Below, piece by piece: positions 1-8,954 of a stretch of 60,976 nucleotides of DNA. The position numbers and the translations under genes were made by a program. This stretch comes from Bacteroidota bacterium (GTDB lineage Bacteria; Bacteroidota; Rhodothermia; Rhodothermales; JAHQVL01): the NCBI GenBank assembly GCA_039111535.1, contig JBCCIM010000014.1:1-60976 (forward strand), written 5' to 3'. Numbering within the stretch: position 1 is the stretch's first letter; each line of letters starts with the position of its first letter. Below the pieces are notes generated by a model. It was given only the letters and a program-made list of their open reading frames with translations, made no database searches and was not told the origin of the DNA.

Positions 1-1
1 C

Positions 2-1417
2 GGCAGCGACTATTTTCGTGAACGAGCAAACGACTTACAAGATGTGCGCGACCGTTTGGTGCGTAACCTGCGGCGCGGCAAGCTGCTGTCTGCAATTGAG
101 TATAACGCAATTGTAATTGCTGAGACCTTGACGGCTGCGGACATCGTTTTGTTTAGCCGGCGTAATATCCTTGGGTGTGCTACCGACTTTGGTGGCCCTA
201 CATCACACGTATCCATCATGGCGCGCGGCCTGGGCGTACCCGCTGTGGTAAGCATGCACGGGGTGACAGACCTGGTTAATTCAGGTGACACCATCATACT
301 CGACGGGTTTAACGGCCGGCTGATCATCAATCCAACAGAAGAAACCCTGGCCGGATACCGCAGACTGCAAGAACGATTTGAAAATTTGTTGCTCGACGAA
401 AAGCAACTGGTGCCCCTCGAGGCCAAAACTCTTGATGGTCATGAAATTACCCTGCAAGCTAATCTTGAGTTCAGGGAGGAGGTTGAGCTGGTTGAAGAGT
501 ATGGGGGGGAAGGCATTGGGCTGTTTAGAACCGAATTTCTTTTCCTGATGCGCGGCTTCGACGACTACTCCGAAGAAGAGCAATTCGAGACCTACAAGGA
601 GATCGTCGAGAAAATGCACCCGTACCATACAACCTTCAGGTTGCTGGATTTAGGGGGAGACAAAATGCTGCCCATGGGGCATCGCGAGCACAATCCTTTC
701 CTGGGGTGGCGCGGCGTGAGGATTTTGCTGGACAAACCTGAACTCCTGCAACCGCAACTACGTGCAATTCTGCGGGCCAGCGCATTTGGGGCGGTGAAAA
801 TTCTTGTGCCGATGGTGTCGAGTTTGGGGGAAGTACGCCGGCTGAAAGAGGCGCTGGCAACGGCCATGCAGTCTCTCGATGAAGCAGGCCAGTTATATGA
901 TGCCGAAGTGCCGCTTGGTATTATGGTTGAGGTGCCGGCTGTCGCATTGATGGCGGAGCATTTTGCCGCTGAGGTGGACTTTTTTTCCATCGGCACGAAC
1001 GACTTGACGCAATATTTGCTGGCAGTAGATCGGGGCAATGACATGGTGGCGTCCAGGTATCACGAACTGGATCCTGCGGTATTGACCTTGATCCGGCGCG
1101 TAATTGAAGCCGGGCGTGCCCATCAAATCCCTGTAAACATTTGTGGAGAAATTGCATCGAACCCGCTTGCAACCGCATTGCTAATTGGATTGGGAATTGA
1201 TAGCCTGAGTGCAACGCCGACTTTTTTGCCCGAGATAAAACGTGTTGTGCGCTCCATGCGACGAAAAGATGCTGAGTCCCTGGCAAATCAAGTTGTGGGG
1301 ATTTTTGACCCGCGCGAACGAAAAAAGACGTTGATGCAGTGGCTAAAAAACCATGCAGCGGACTATTATGCTTTTCTCATGGAAAGTGAAAGCTCCTCTT
1401 TAGAGACTATCGGTTGA
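2..1417 (+). CDS. ptsI: Phosphoenolpyruvate-protein phosphotransferase (PTS enzyme I), 5' end missing
   Basis: Enzyme I takes phosphate from PEP onto a histidine and passes it to HPr. The reading frame is open to the left edge, so the gene is partial; the GTG at 44 is an internal codon, not the start. About 470 residues remain of the usual 570-590, so much of the HPr-binding region is lost. The phospho-histidine motif GGPTSHVSIMAR lies at bases 191-226. The C-terminal PEP-binding barrel shows FRTEFLF, TNDLTQYLLAVDR and ICGEIASNP, with the catalytic cysteine. No other PTS gene is present downstream, so whether it drives sugar uptake or only regulation cannot be judged here. Confidence 0.95.
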   Translation, partial: GSDYFRERANDLQDVRDRLVRNLRRGKLLSAIEYNAIVIAETLTAADIVLFSRRNILGCATDFGGPTSHVSIMARGLGVPAVVSMHGVTDLVNSGDTIILDGFNGRLIINPTEETLAGYRRLQERFENLLLDEKQLVPLEAKTLDGHEITLQANLEFREEVELVEEYGGEGIGLFRTEFLFLMRGFDDYSEEEQFETYKEIVEKMHPYHTTFRLLDLGGDKMLPMGHREHNPFLGWRGVRILLDKPELLQPQLRAILRASAFGAVKILVPMVSSLGEVRRLKEALATAMQSLDEAGQLYDAEVPLGIMVEVPAVALMAEHFAAEVDFFSIGTNDLTQYLLAVDRGNDMVASRYHELDPAVLTLIRRVIEAGRAHQIPVNICGEIASNPLATALLIGLGIDSLSATPTFLPEIKRVVRSMRRKDAESLANQVVGIFDPRERKKTLMQWLKNHAADYYAFLMESESSSLETIG

Positions 1418-1583
1418 TTTTGTATTGATTTTACACGGCATTTTGTTGGCGTTGAGTAGATTCTGAGGCGGGGTGAGCCCTGTGTGTTTTCTCAGCGTTG
1501 ATGGCATCTAGTATCCCCGAAGTCTTGATAGATCAACATTAGTATACAGGCAAAGTAACAGAGCAACGTATCAAATAGAGCAT

Positions 1584-2636
1584 ATGAACCTAGCAGACAT
1601 TCGCCGCATGGACAATGACGGCATGTACGATTTAGTAAAAGCATTCCCCCAACAATGGAAGGAAGGGCGCAAGCTGGCTGAAGCAGTGACGTTGGACGTG
1701 TCCCTTAAATCTAAAAATCAGGTTGTGGTAGTAGGGATGGGCGGATCCGCAATTGCCGGCGACCTGGTGCGCTGCTTTGCAGTTGACCAATCGCCCGTGC
1801 CCATCTCTGTGGTGCGTAACTATGAGTTGCCGGCATCGGTAGATGAAAACAGTATCGTCATTGCATCCAGCTTTTCAGGCAACACCGAAGAGACGCTTTC
1901 TGCTTTCCAGCAGGCCCTTGATCGTAAGGCAACAATCATCTGTATATCTTCGGGCGGACGGGTGTCTGCGTTGGCTGAGCAACACAACCTGCCGATCGTG
2001 AAAATTCCGGGGGGGATGCCGCCACGTGCTGCGCTCGGGTATTCGCTGAGTGTATTGCTTGTTGTCAGCAGCAAGCTGGGCCTGATTTCGCTGACCGACG
2101 ACGACTGGGCTGAGTCACAAGCGCTGCTTGAAGCCCAGACTGAAACGTATTCGGATCCTGAAGCGCAACACCAGGCGCGTGAAATAGCGGAAGCGCTCGT
2201 GTCCCGTTTTCCTTTTGTGTACAGCGGTACCGGCATGTTGGAAACTGTAAACCTGCGCTGGCGCGGCCAATTCCAGGAAAATGCCAAAAAGCTTGCGGTG
2301 GGCAACGTATATCCGGAATTGAACCACAACGAAATTATGGCCTGGGAATTTGCCAATGGCAAAACCTTTCACGGCAACCTGGGTGTGCTTGTGTTGCGCG
2401 ACAGTGCAGACCATAGCAGAATCCAGCACCGCATGGATGTAACCCGGCAGCTGCTGTCTGAGAAAGCCGGCTACTGGATGGAAATCTCAACCAGCGGAAC
2501 GAGCCGGCTGGCCCGAATGATGTCGCTGATCAACCTCGGCGACTGGATCAGCCTGTACCTCGCATATCTGCGAGACGTTGACCCGACACCGATCGGCTTG
2601 ATCGACCGCTTGAAGTCGGAGTTGGCAAAAGTTTAA
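1584..2636 (+). CDS. Bifunctional phosphoglucose/phosphomannose isomerase
   Basis: This cytoplasmic enzyme of 350 residues interconverts fructose-6-P with glucose-6-P and mannose-6-P. It has two SIS domains. The sugar-phosphate loops are visible as GMGGSAIAGD near residue 51 and SSFSGNTEET near residue 95. ELNHNEIMAWE near residue 246 is the conserved stretch of the archaeal-type PGI/PMI family and distinguishes it from classic PGI. The length matches that family. It is a single gene followed by a strong terminator at 2649. The first ATG is used; no strong Shine-Dalgarno is seen. Confidence 0.92.
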   Translation: MNLADIRRMDNDGMYDLVKAFPQQWKEGRKLAEAVTLDVSLKSKNQVVVVGMGGSAIAGDLVRCFAVDQSPVPISVVRNYELPASVDENSIVIASSFSGNTEETLSAFQQALDRKATIICISSGGRVSALAEQHNLPIVKIPGGMPPRAALGYSLSVLLVVSSKLGLISLTDDDWAESQALLEAQTETYSDPEAQHQAREIAEALVSRFPFVYSGTGMLETVNLRWRGQFQENAKKLAVGNVYPELNHNEIMAWEFANGKTFHGNLGVLVLRDSADHSRIQHRMDVTRQLLSEKAGYWMEISTSGTSRLARMMSLINLGDWISLYLAYLRDVDPTPIGLIDRLKSELAKV

Positions 2637-2648
2637 CGCCTTGATTAC

Positions 2649-2684
2649 AAAAAGCCGGCGCCACAAACGTGCGCCGGCTTTTTT
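2649..2684 (+). terminator. Intrinsic terminator after PGI/PMI
   Basis: A 13-bp stem (2649-2661 with 2671-2683) with a 9-base loop, rich in GCCGGC, ends in a run of T. It lies 12 bases after the stop of the isomerase gene. Confidence 0.9.
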
Positions 2685-3021
2685 ATCATTTGCCGTTGCG
2701 CGTAAGAGGTGTTTCAATTGTAGTGTAAGTGGTTGACCCTGATTTTTTGTGTGTATTAATAAATAGACCGCATATGTTTATGCGCAGGGGAACGACTTTT
2801 GCCTGTATTTGGTAGCCAATTAATTCGATCTTATACTGTGTTTTGTCTGCGCTGCATACTGGATTGCCCAGGCGGTTGAAATTTGACCTCACGGTGAAAA
2901 GCAGCGCAAAATAATCAATACACCCATGCGATTGTGTTTGCCGGATCTGTAAGCACCCATGGATTTGATCTTAGGCTCGCCATACCCCGTTTGTCTCATG
3001 CTTCTTGACGAGTGACCTCTT
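2685..3021. other. Intergenic stretch upstream of the envelope operon
   Basis: I see no convincing gene here. A TTGACC (2733-2738) followed 18 bases later by TAATAA (2757-2762) could be a sigma-70-like promoter for the operon starting at 3022, although that would give a leader of about 250 bases. No riboswitch fold is recognisable by eye. Confidence 0.35.
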
Positions 3022-5979
3022 ATGCGAGTAGTAAAGCACCTGCTCCTTTTCTCCCTGCTCATCACGCTTGCTTATGTCGACGTTGCGCAGGCCCAATACC
3101 ACTTTGGTCGGAATAAAATTCAGTATGAGGATTTTGACTGGCAGGTCCTGAAGACCGAGCATTTTGATATCCACTATTACCCGGAAATGAAGGAGTTGGC
3201 GGAGCACGGCGCCTTCTTCGCCGAGGAAGTTTACAAGGAACTGGAAAACAAATTCAACTACTCGTTGAATCACCGCGTCCCGATTATTTTTTACTCCTCA
3301 AACCTGCACTTCAAACAGACCAATACTTTCCCCGGTTTTATTCCCGACGGCGTGGGTGGGTTTTTTGAATTCCTGAAAGGCCGGGTCGTCGTGCCTGCAA
3401 ACGGTGAGATTGGCAAATTCAGGCGCGTCATCAGGCATGAGCTGGTGCACGTTTTTACCTTCTTGAAGTCGTTCAAGGTGATGAAGGAGTACCGGATCCC
3501 AATCACCAACCGCATGCCACTGTGGTTTACTGAAGGGTTGGCGGAGTATTGGTCCGGTGAGCCTGACTACCAGCACGAAATGGTGCTCCGCGACGCGCTT
3601 TTCTCGAACTACTTTGTGCCGCTGGAAAGCATGTTTATGATCCGGGGTACCTTCCAGATGTACAAACAGGGGGAGGCGATATGCCGTTTCATTTCTGAGG
3701 AGTATGGGGAAGAAAAGCTGTTGCGGCTTATCGACAATCTGTGGAAGCACAAAGACTTCCGAAAGGTCATGGCGTATACGCTGCATGAAGACTTTAGCGA
3801 TATTGCCAAGGCGTGGGATGTCTGGGTGAAGCAGCAATACTATCCGATACTGGACGAAACCGTGCCGCCGGCACTGGCTTCCGACCCCATTGCTTTGCGC
3901 GGGTTTAGCTCTAAACCATCTTATTACCAGAAGAAAGATGGCTCGCGGAATGTGTACTACATCGGTAACCGGATTGGGTACACCAACCTGTACCACCGCA
4001 CGCTCGACTCACTTTATCGACCGATCAGCAAAGAAAAAGCAATCATCAAAGGGGAGCGGGATTCGCGATTTGAAGCGTTTCATTTCTTCGAAAGCAGGAC
4101 CAGCGTTTCCAAGCAGGGTAAGCTCGCTTTTGTAACAAAAAGTGGCGAGAACAACAGCATCCATATTTACGACCTTGAGGAAGATTACCTTGAGGGGTCT
4201 TACCAGTTCAAAGACCTGATGGCCATCTATTCGCCAACATGGAGCCCGGAGGGCGATAAGTTGTCGTTTTCTTCGATTGACCGGAGTGGTTTTTCGGATC
4301 TCTACATCTTTTCGCTGACTTCTGGCGATCTGGAGAAATTGACAGACGATATTTACGACGAGCGCGATCCTTCGTGGAGCCCCGACGGACGGCAAATTGT
4401 GTTCTCTTCAAATCGAACGGACAAAGGGCATGATGGGCCGTACAACCTGTTCAGTTTTGATGTTCAACAGCGTAGCATCCACTATGTAACGTACGGCGAA
4501 CAGCACGACTTTTCGCCGCAATGGAGTCCTGATGGCAAACATGTGCTCTTTACGAGTGCGCGAAAGGACTCGACTGGCAAATATGGTGCGCAGGATATCT
4601 GGTCGATTGAAATGGATGCCCCCCTCGGTGTGCCTCCAGTTGTGGCGGAGTCGGGATTTTCGCCGACTAACCAGTACTGGGATCAACCGGTTACAACACG
4701 TGAGGCGCGCCGGCTTACCAATATCACAACGGCAGCATATGATCCGGTGTGGACGCCTGACCAAAAGGTCATCTTTACGAGCTTTGAACGGCATGGCTTT
4801 TCAATTCGTGCCCTTGCTGGTGTCGATTCGCTGATTGCCAATCCGAAAGACATTGTCAAACACGATCTTGCAACAACGGGAGAGCATTGGGAATACGGTA
4901 GAGTTGCGGACGGAGACGGGGCAACCTCAGTGCCATACAAACGCAAGTATTCGCTGGATATTGCTCAGGGGCAGGTCAGCCAGAACCATATCCTGGGTAC
5001 CTACGGCGGTGCACTGATTTCCTTCTCGGACTTGATGAGCAACGACCGCTGGTTTGTCACGGTTTATAACCTGGGACGAAGCCGTTCGGACTTCCTGCGT
5101 AGCATGAACGTGGCGATCAACCGGGTACAGTATCACAAGCGAGCGAACTTCAGCTACGGCATCTTCCGGCATGGTGGGGAGCGCTATGATATTACCGATC
5201 CGGATGCTTCTACATCATTCCCATATGTATTCGAAACGATGTATGGCGGTACGGCCGGTGTCAGCTACCCAATTTCGATGTTCAAGCGGATTGAACTCAG
5301 TACCACGCTTAGTTCAAGCCACCGCGAAATTCCTTTTGCCGGCATCAATCGAAAGGCTGTGCTGTTATCCAATGCGCTTTCCCTTGTCCATGACAATACG
5401 CTCTATGGCATGAATGGCCCCATGGATGGCTGGCGCGCTAACCTGACGGCCGGGTATACAACAGACATTAAATATTCCAATGTGAATTACTACACCTTGA
5501 TGGCTGATATCCGTCATTATTGGCGGATTGGTAATCAGGTTACCTTCGCCTCGCGCGCAGTAGCACGCACCAACCAGGGGCGTGAAGCAAGGTTGTTCAT
5601 CCTCGGAGGTAGTTGGGATCTGCGCGGCAAGCGCATCTATAGCGTTCGTGGTAAAAACATGTGGTTTACCTCACACGAATTGCGCTTCCCGATTATAAAT
5701 TATCCGTCGCTGATTATTCCACTGCTCGCACCATTTGGCATTGCCAACTTGCGCGGTGCAGCATTCTTTGATGCTGCGCATGCCTGGAATGATGGGTATT
5801 ACGACGTGAACAAAGTCATTAACGCGGGTGAAACCCTGGGTGCTGCCGGCCTGGGCTTCAGGATGAATTTGTTTGGTGGATTTGTCCTGCGATACGATTT
5901 GGGTTACCGATTTACAGATGGATTCCGTACCCGCTCAGACGAGATCTTCAAGCAATTCTTCTTTGGATACGATTTCTAA
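3022..5979 (+). CDS. Secreted gluzincin-like metallopeptidase with PD40 propeller and outer-membrane barrel
   Basis: This 985-residue protein starts with a signal peptide ending near AQAQ (residue 25). A peptidase-MA-like zinc domain follows: HELVH at residues 139-143 and the third-ligand motif TEGLAEYW near 170-177. TolB/PD40 blades with W(S/T)P(D/E)G-type cores sit near residues 407, 451, 500 and 576. From about residue 640 to the end the sequence alternates as in a BamA-like barrel and finishes with phenylalanine, as outer-membrane barrels do. The stop TAA overlaps the ATG of the next gene. Role: probably a cell-surface or periplasmic protease or folding factor; the substrate is unknown. 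All key zinc-site residues are present. Confidence 0.85.
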   Translation: MRVVKHLLLFSLLITLAYVDVAQAQYHFGRNKIQYEDFDWQVLKTEHFDIHYYPEMKELAEHGAFFAEEVYKELENKFNYSLNHRVPIIFYSSNLHFKQTNTFPGFIPDGVGGFFEFLKGRVVVPANGEIGKFRRVIRHELVHVFTFLKSFKVMKEYRIPITNRMPLWFTEGLAEYWSGEPDYQHEMVLRDALFSNYFVPLESMFMIRGTFQMYKQGEAICRFISEEYGEEKLLRLIDNLWKHKDFRKVMAYTLHEDFSDIAKAWDVWVKQQYYPILDETVPPALASDPIALRGFSSKPSYYQKKDGSRNVYYIGNRIGYTNLYHRTLDSLYRPISKEKAIIKGERDSRFEAFHFFESRTSVSKQGKLAFVTKSGENNSIHIYDLEEDYLEGSYQFKDLMAIYSPTWSPEGDKLSFSSIDRSGFSDLYIFSLTSGDLEKLTDDIYDERDPSWSPDGRQIVFSSNRTDKGHDGPYNLFSFDVQQRSIHYVTYGEQHDFSPQWSPDGKHVLFTSARKDSTGKYGAQDIWSIEMDAPLGVPPVVAESGFSPTNQYWDQPVTTREARRLTNITTAAYDPVWTPDQKVIFTSFERHGFSIRALAGVDSLIANPKDIVKHDLATTGEHWEYGRVADGDGATSVPYKRKYSLDIAQGQVSQNHILGTYGGALISFSDLMSNDRWFVTVYNLGRSRSDFLRSMNVAINRVQYHKRANFSYGIFRHGGERYDITDPDASTSFPYVFETMYGGTAGVSYPISMFKRIELSTTLSSSHREIPFAGINRKAVLLSNALSLVHDNTLYGMNGPMDGWRANLTAGYTTDIKYSNVNYYTLMADIRHYWRIGNQVTFASRAVARTNQGREARLFILGGSWDLRGKRIYSVRGKNMWFTSHELRFPIINYPSLIIPLLAPFGIANLRGAAFFDAAHAWNDGYYDVNKVINAGETLGAAGLGFRMNLFGGFVLRYDLGYRFTDGFRTRSDEIFKQFFFGYDF

Positions 5980-7157
5980 TGATGCACGCCAGAATATTAT
6001 TATTTGGATGTTTGATGGTCTTGTGTGCTGGCTGCCTCAACTTGAAGTTGGGCCAGGAAATGGTGCCGGATGAAGACGATTGGGCAATGGAAGGGGCGTC
6101 TGCTTTGCGGCAGAACGTGTCCCCTGTATCGATTGACCCGCCATTGTATGAAAAATGGCGGTACGACGCCGGCGCGGGCGTAGGTCCTGCTGGTGCACTC
6201 ATCGTTGACGATATCGTCATTCTTGGTAACCGCAAGGGCATGGTGCACGGCATCCGCATGTCAGACGGCAAGCGAATGGGGCGCATCAAACACAATGCAC
6301 CCATTGAAGGTGGCATGGCAATGGGAGAAGGGATGTTGTTTTTACCCATGGCTGGCGACAAACGCTCGGTTGTTGCTTACAAATTGTGGGATGGGAAAAA
6401 GCAATGGGCCCGAAAAGGACTGCCCGTTGAGGCTGGTCTGATTTACACGGATGGCAAAGTGATCGCTGTTGATAATGAGGCGAATGTCTATGCGCTAGAT
6501 CCTAAATCGGGCGATGTGCTATGGGAAACCTTGCTTGATGAGCAAACCACCGTGGTTGCTTCTCCAATTGTTGTAGATGAACAACTTTACGTGATCGATG
6601 AGCGTGGTATCTTGTACGCCATGTCCATTGATAACGGCGAAATATATTGGGAGCAGCACGTCGGCGCGCCGGTTTACAACACCGCAGCATCGGACGGTAG
6701 GAGGCTTTTTGTGCCTACAACACGGGGCCGGTTATTTGCGCTTGACGTACGGGATGGAAGAGAGCTATGGGACTTTGCCCTTGCAGACACAACGGTGCGG
6801 TTTTCGACGCCGGCTTATTCGCCACAGACAAAGCAGCTAGCTGTATCAGCAACCAATGGAGAGGTTCGGATGCTAGATGCCGCTACAGGCGATGTGCAAT
6901 GGGATACGCTATTGGACGGTGCAATTAGCACGCCACCGCTTATTACAAACCAGACCATATACGTGGGTACCATGCGCCGGATGCTTCATGCACTGGATGC
7001 GGAGACCGGCATAGAAATTTGGAGCCATGAAGTAAATGGCCGTGTAAAATCAGCGGTAACAGCACATGGCACCAATCTGATTGTTATGGCTGAGACGCAA
7101 CAAGTGATTTCATTCACCCCCGAGGCGCCTGTAACTGAAGACGAAGAAACCCCATGA
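5979..7157 (+). CDS. PQQ-repeat beta-propeller lipoprotein, BamB-like
   Basis: The protein has 392 residues. An N-terminal signal ends in the lipobox LCAGC, with the lipidated cysteine at residue 19. The rest is a chain of PQQ/Trp-docking type blades, with repeats such as YALDPKSGDVLWET, YAMSIDNGEIYWEQ, FALDVRDGRELWDF and HALDAETGIEIWSH. This matches BamB, the outer-membrane assembly scaffold. An ATG three bases downstream is an equally possible start. It overlaps the upstream gene (TAATG) and the downstream gene (ATGA), so the three are translationally coupled. BamB identity is by fold and lipoprotein nature; it could be another propeller lipoprotein. Confidence 0.85.
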   Translation: MMHARILLFGCLMVLCAGCLNLKLGQEMVPDEDDWAMEGASALRQNVSPVSIDPPLYEKWRYDAGAGVGPAGALIVDDIVILGNRKGMVHGIRMSDGKRMGRIKHNAPIEGGMAMGEGMLFLPMAGDKRSVVAYKLWDGKKQWARKGLPVEAGLIYTDGKVIAVDNEANVYALDPKSGDVLWETLLDEQTTVVASPIVVDEQLYVIDERGILYAMSIDNGEIYWEQHVGAPVYNTAASDGRRLFVPTTRGRLFALDVRDGRELWDFALADTTVRFSTPAYSPQTKQLAVSATNGEVRMLDAATGDVQWDTLLDGAISTPPLITNQTIYVGTMRRMLHALDAETGIEIWSHEVNGRVKSAVTAHGTNLIVMAETQQVISFTPEAPVTEDEETP

Positions 7158-7981
7158 AGCACAGGCCAGACCTTTTCAAACTGCGTACGTTGGCAAGCCA
7201 ATGTGTTCTCTGTATGGCATTGCTGATGCTATGCCTCGGCTCCTTGCACTACGAAGCGCATGCTCAGCAAGTATCCCCGCGCGTTGTTGAGGTGCGCACG
7301 AACATGTCAGAAGCAATGGTCTATGCTGATTCAGTATACCTGGGCCGTGCGCTTGACAAGTTTTTTGCCTTGCCTTCGGAGGCTACAACCCTCCGTCTTG
7401 TACCGCCCAATCTCGACTCCTGGTCAATGTCGCCCATCATCGCCACGTTAGATGAGAAGATGGCAGACAGCTTGCAACTGACAATGAATTTCCAGTACCA
7501 CTATCGGGTGGAATCAGTACCGTACGATGCGCTCATTTTTGTCGAGACGCCAGGCGAACGATCGCTATTGGGAGAAACGCCTTTGCTCTACGCCGTCGAC
7601 GATCCCATTCGCGGCATGCTGTTGGTGACAAAAGAAGGGTATGAACCTTTGCGCTTAACGCCCGGTGAGAAAATCTGGAATCAGCATTATATCACACTTG
7701 AGGAAAAAGTAGACGAGGAGCAACTGGCAAAAGCATTCTGGCGCCCTGGAGATAAATCAACCCGCTGGATAGATTACCTCGCTGGGGGCATGGCCGTGGC
7801 ATCAGGCGTAATGGCAATCCGATTCAAAACAAAAGCAGACCGTCGCTACGCCCGCTATGAACTATCCGGCGACCCAAGCCTCCGTCCTGGGTTCGAGCGA
7901 TTTGACAGATATGCAGCGATCTCACTAGGTACCATGCAGGTTGGTCTCGGTGTATTGGCAGTGCGTTTTGTGATCAAGTAG
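7154..7981 (+). CDS. PEGA-domain envelope protein
   Basis: This 275-residue protein has a signal peptide with a hydrophobic core around residues 15-32, ending near AHAQ. Two PEGA-like beta modules follow. The first begins VEVRTNMSEAMVYADSVYLG; the second is near residue 127 with FVETPGERSLLGETPL. The C-terminal third has two short hydrophobic helices, around residues 205-223 and 255-275, that may anchor it in the membrane. It is the third gene of the overlapping operon and probably serves the same envelope or cell-surface process. The exact function is unknown. Confidence 0.75.
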   Translation: MKHRPDLFKLRTLASQCVLCMALLMLCLGSLHYEAHAQQVSPRVVEVRTNMSEAMVYADSVYLGRALDKFFALPSEATTLRLVPPNLDSWSMSPIIATLDEKMADSLQLTMNFQYHYRVESVPYDALIFVETPGERSLLGETPLLYAVDDPIRGMLLVTKEGYEPLRLTPGEKIWNQHYITLEEKVDEEQLAKAFWRPGDKSTRWIDYLAGGMAVASGVMAIRFKTKADRRYARYELSGDPSLRPGFERFDRYAAISLGTMQVGLGVLAVRFVIK

Positions 7982-8009
7982 GTACTTTTGACATGGTCAA
8001 AAGTACCTA
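7979..8009. terminator. Perfect inverted repeat between convergent genes
   Basis: A 14-bp perfect stem (7979-7992 with 7996-8009) with a 3-base loop begins on the stop codon of the PEGA gene. There is no long T run, but the position between convergent genes fits a bidirectional terminator. Confidence 0.6.
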
Positions 8010-8066
8010 TCCTGAACTAGATTCAGAATCCATCTCCGCAAGAGCAGCACTTACGACGCTCCAAAC

Positions 8067-8510
8067 TCAACGCCCGTCAGCAAGCGTCTTCGCTTTCCGC
8101 CTAATTCCACCTTCCCGGTTTACAGTAATAATGAAATAAGCAAGCTGATCGATTTCCTGGTCGCTTAGTAGCGTTTTCCAGGCCGGCATCAACGCATCTT
8201 TGCCCAGTGCTGAACCACCCAGTTTAATAACGCGCTTGAGCTCCACACCGGTACGCTTGAAAGCCGGTGCCGTGAAGTCTACCCGGGGTGTCTGAGCGGT
8301 TAATCCAGAGAAAGATCCATTGCCGTCACCGTGTTTGCCGTGACAAGTTTGGCAATGGGCTTTATACAGCGAAAGCCCTTGCGCATACCGACTGGCCTGT
8401 GCAACAGCCGGTTGCACCTCAATCGGTTTGGGTTGCCTGGCTTGAAAGAAATGATCACCAAGTGCAAGAAGGCAAAAGAGAAGCAGGATGCAGGCAACCA
8501 GTACGCGCAT
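8067..8510 (-). CDS. Membrane-anchored monohaem c-type cytochrome
   Basis: The 147-residue product has an N-terminal hydrophobic segment (residues 2-20) that exports or anchors it. A haem-c site CQTCH lies at residues 53-57, followed by GKHGDGNGS. A distal methionine is probably in the ALMPAW motif near residue 115. The domain is a class I cytochrome c of the kind found in cytochrome c oxidase partners. It would carry electrons in the periplasm. No oxidase gene is nearby to name its partner. Confidence 0.88.
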   Translation of the reverse strand: MRVLVACILLLFCLLALGDHFFQARQPKPIEVQPAVAQASRYAQGLSLYKAHCQTCHGKHGDGNGSFSGLTAQTPRVDFTAPAFKRTGVELKRVIKLGGSALGKDALMPAWKTLLSDQEIDQLAYFIITVNREGGIRRKAKTLADGR

Positions 8511-8543
8511 AGCGGGTGTGTCTAAATCTTACTGAACGCGAAG

Positions 8544-8572
8544 AGCCGGAGGGAATTTTGAACCCTCCGGCT
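8544..8572 (-). terminator. GC-rich hairpin downstream of a possible small gene
   Basis: A 10-bp perfect stem (8544-8553 with 8563-8572) and 9-base loop lie between the cytochrome start and the end of the small ORF at 8629-8721. On the minus strand it would end transcription of the small ORF. A T run is lacking, so this is a candidate only. Confidence 0.5.
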
Positions 8573-8628
8573 AATTCGGAGTATCGCCTGTAAGTTGTCA
8601 AAGTTGAGCCTGGCGATGAAACGGATGG

Positions 8629-8721
8629 CTAGTAGCGATCAAAAACGCGTTGTGGTTCGACGTGGTCGTCACCTGAGTTGTCACCGCCACCAAAAAGAAG
8701 ATTCCAGAGAAAATTGAGCAT
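8629..8721 (-). CDS. Possible 30-residue protein
   Basis: An ATG at 8721, preceded by AAGG about 6 bases upstream, opens a 30-codon frame ending in TAG. The product starts MLNFLWNLLFGGGDNSGDDH and ends in a polar RVFDRY tail: a short hydrophobic N-terminal helix, a glycine/aspartate linker and a charged end. A stable hairpin lies just downstream on the same strand, as expected for a short transcription unit. I recognise no family. The evidence is the start context, the amphipathic composition and the hairpin; chance cannot be excluded. Confidence 0.4.
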   Translation of the reverse strand: MLNFLWNLLFGGGDNSGDDHVEPQRVFDRY

Positions 8722-8954
8722 ACGCTACCTTCATGAGTTCAAGGGTATTAGAGGAGCTTCTGCGGTAGGTGGGATTGCAGCGCTGGTGGGTAATACAGCA
8801 TGCTATTTCGACATTGAGCAAGCCGTGTGCCAATGATCTTGACAGCTAAATGGAATGCAACTGGGTGTATTTCGTCAGGGTATAGATTCCATTTTGTAAC
8901 AGGCCGGGCAAATTGTGTACGCCTGCTGTCGCCTCAAAAGTGAACGTTTATACT
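8722..8954. other. Intergenic stretch before the response regulator
   Basis: A consensus TTGACA occurs at 8839-8844, but no good -10 box sits at the normal spacing. I see no gene or clear fold. Confidence 0.3.
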
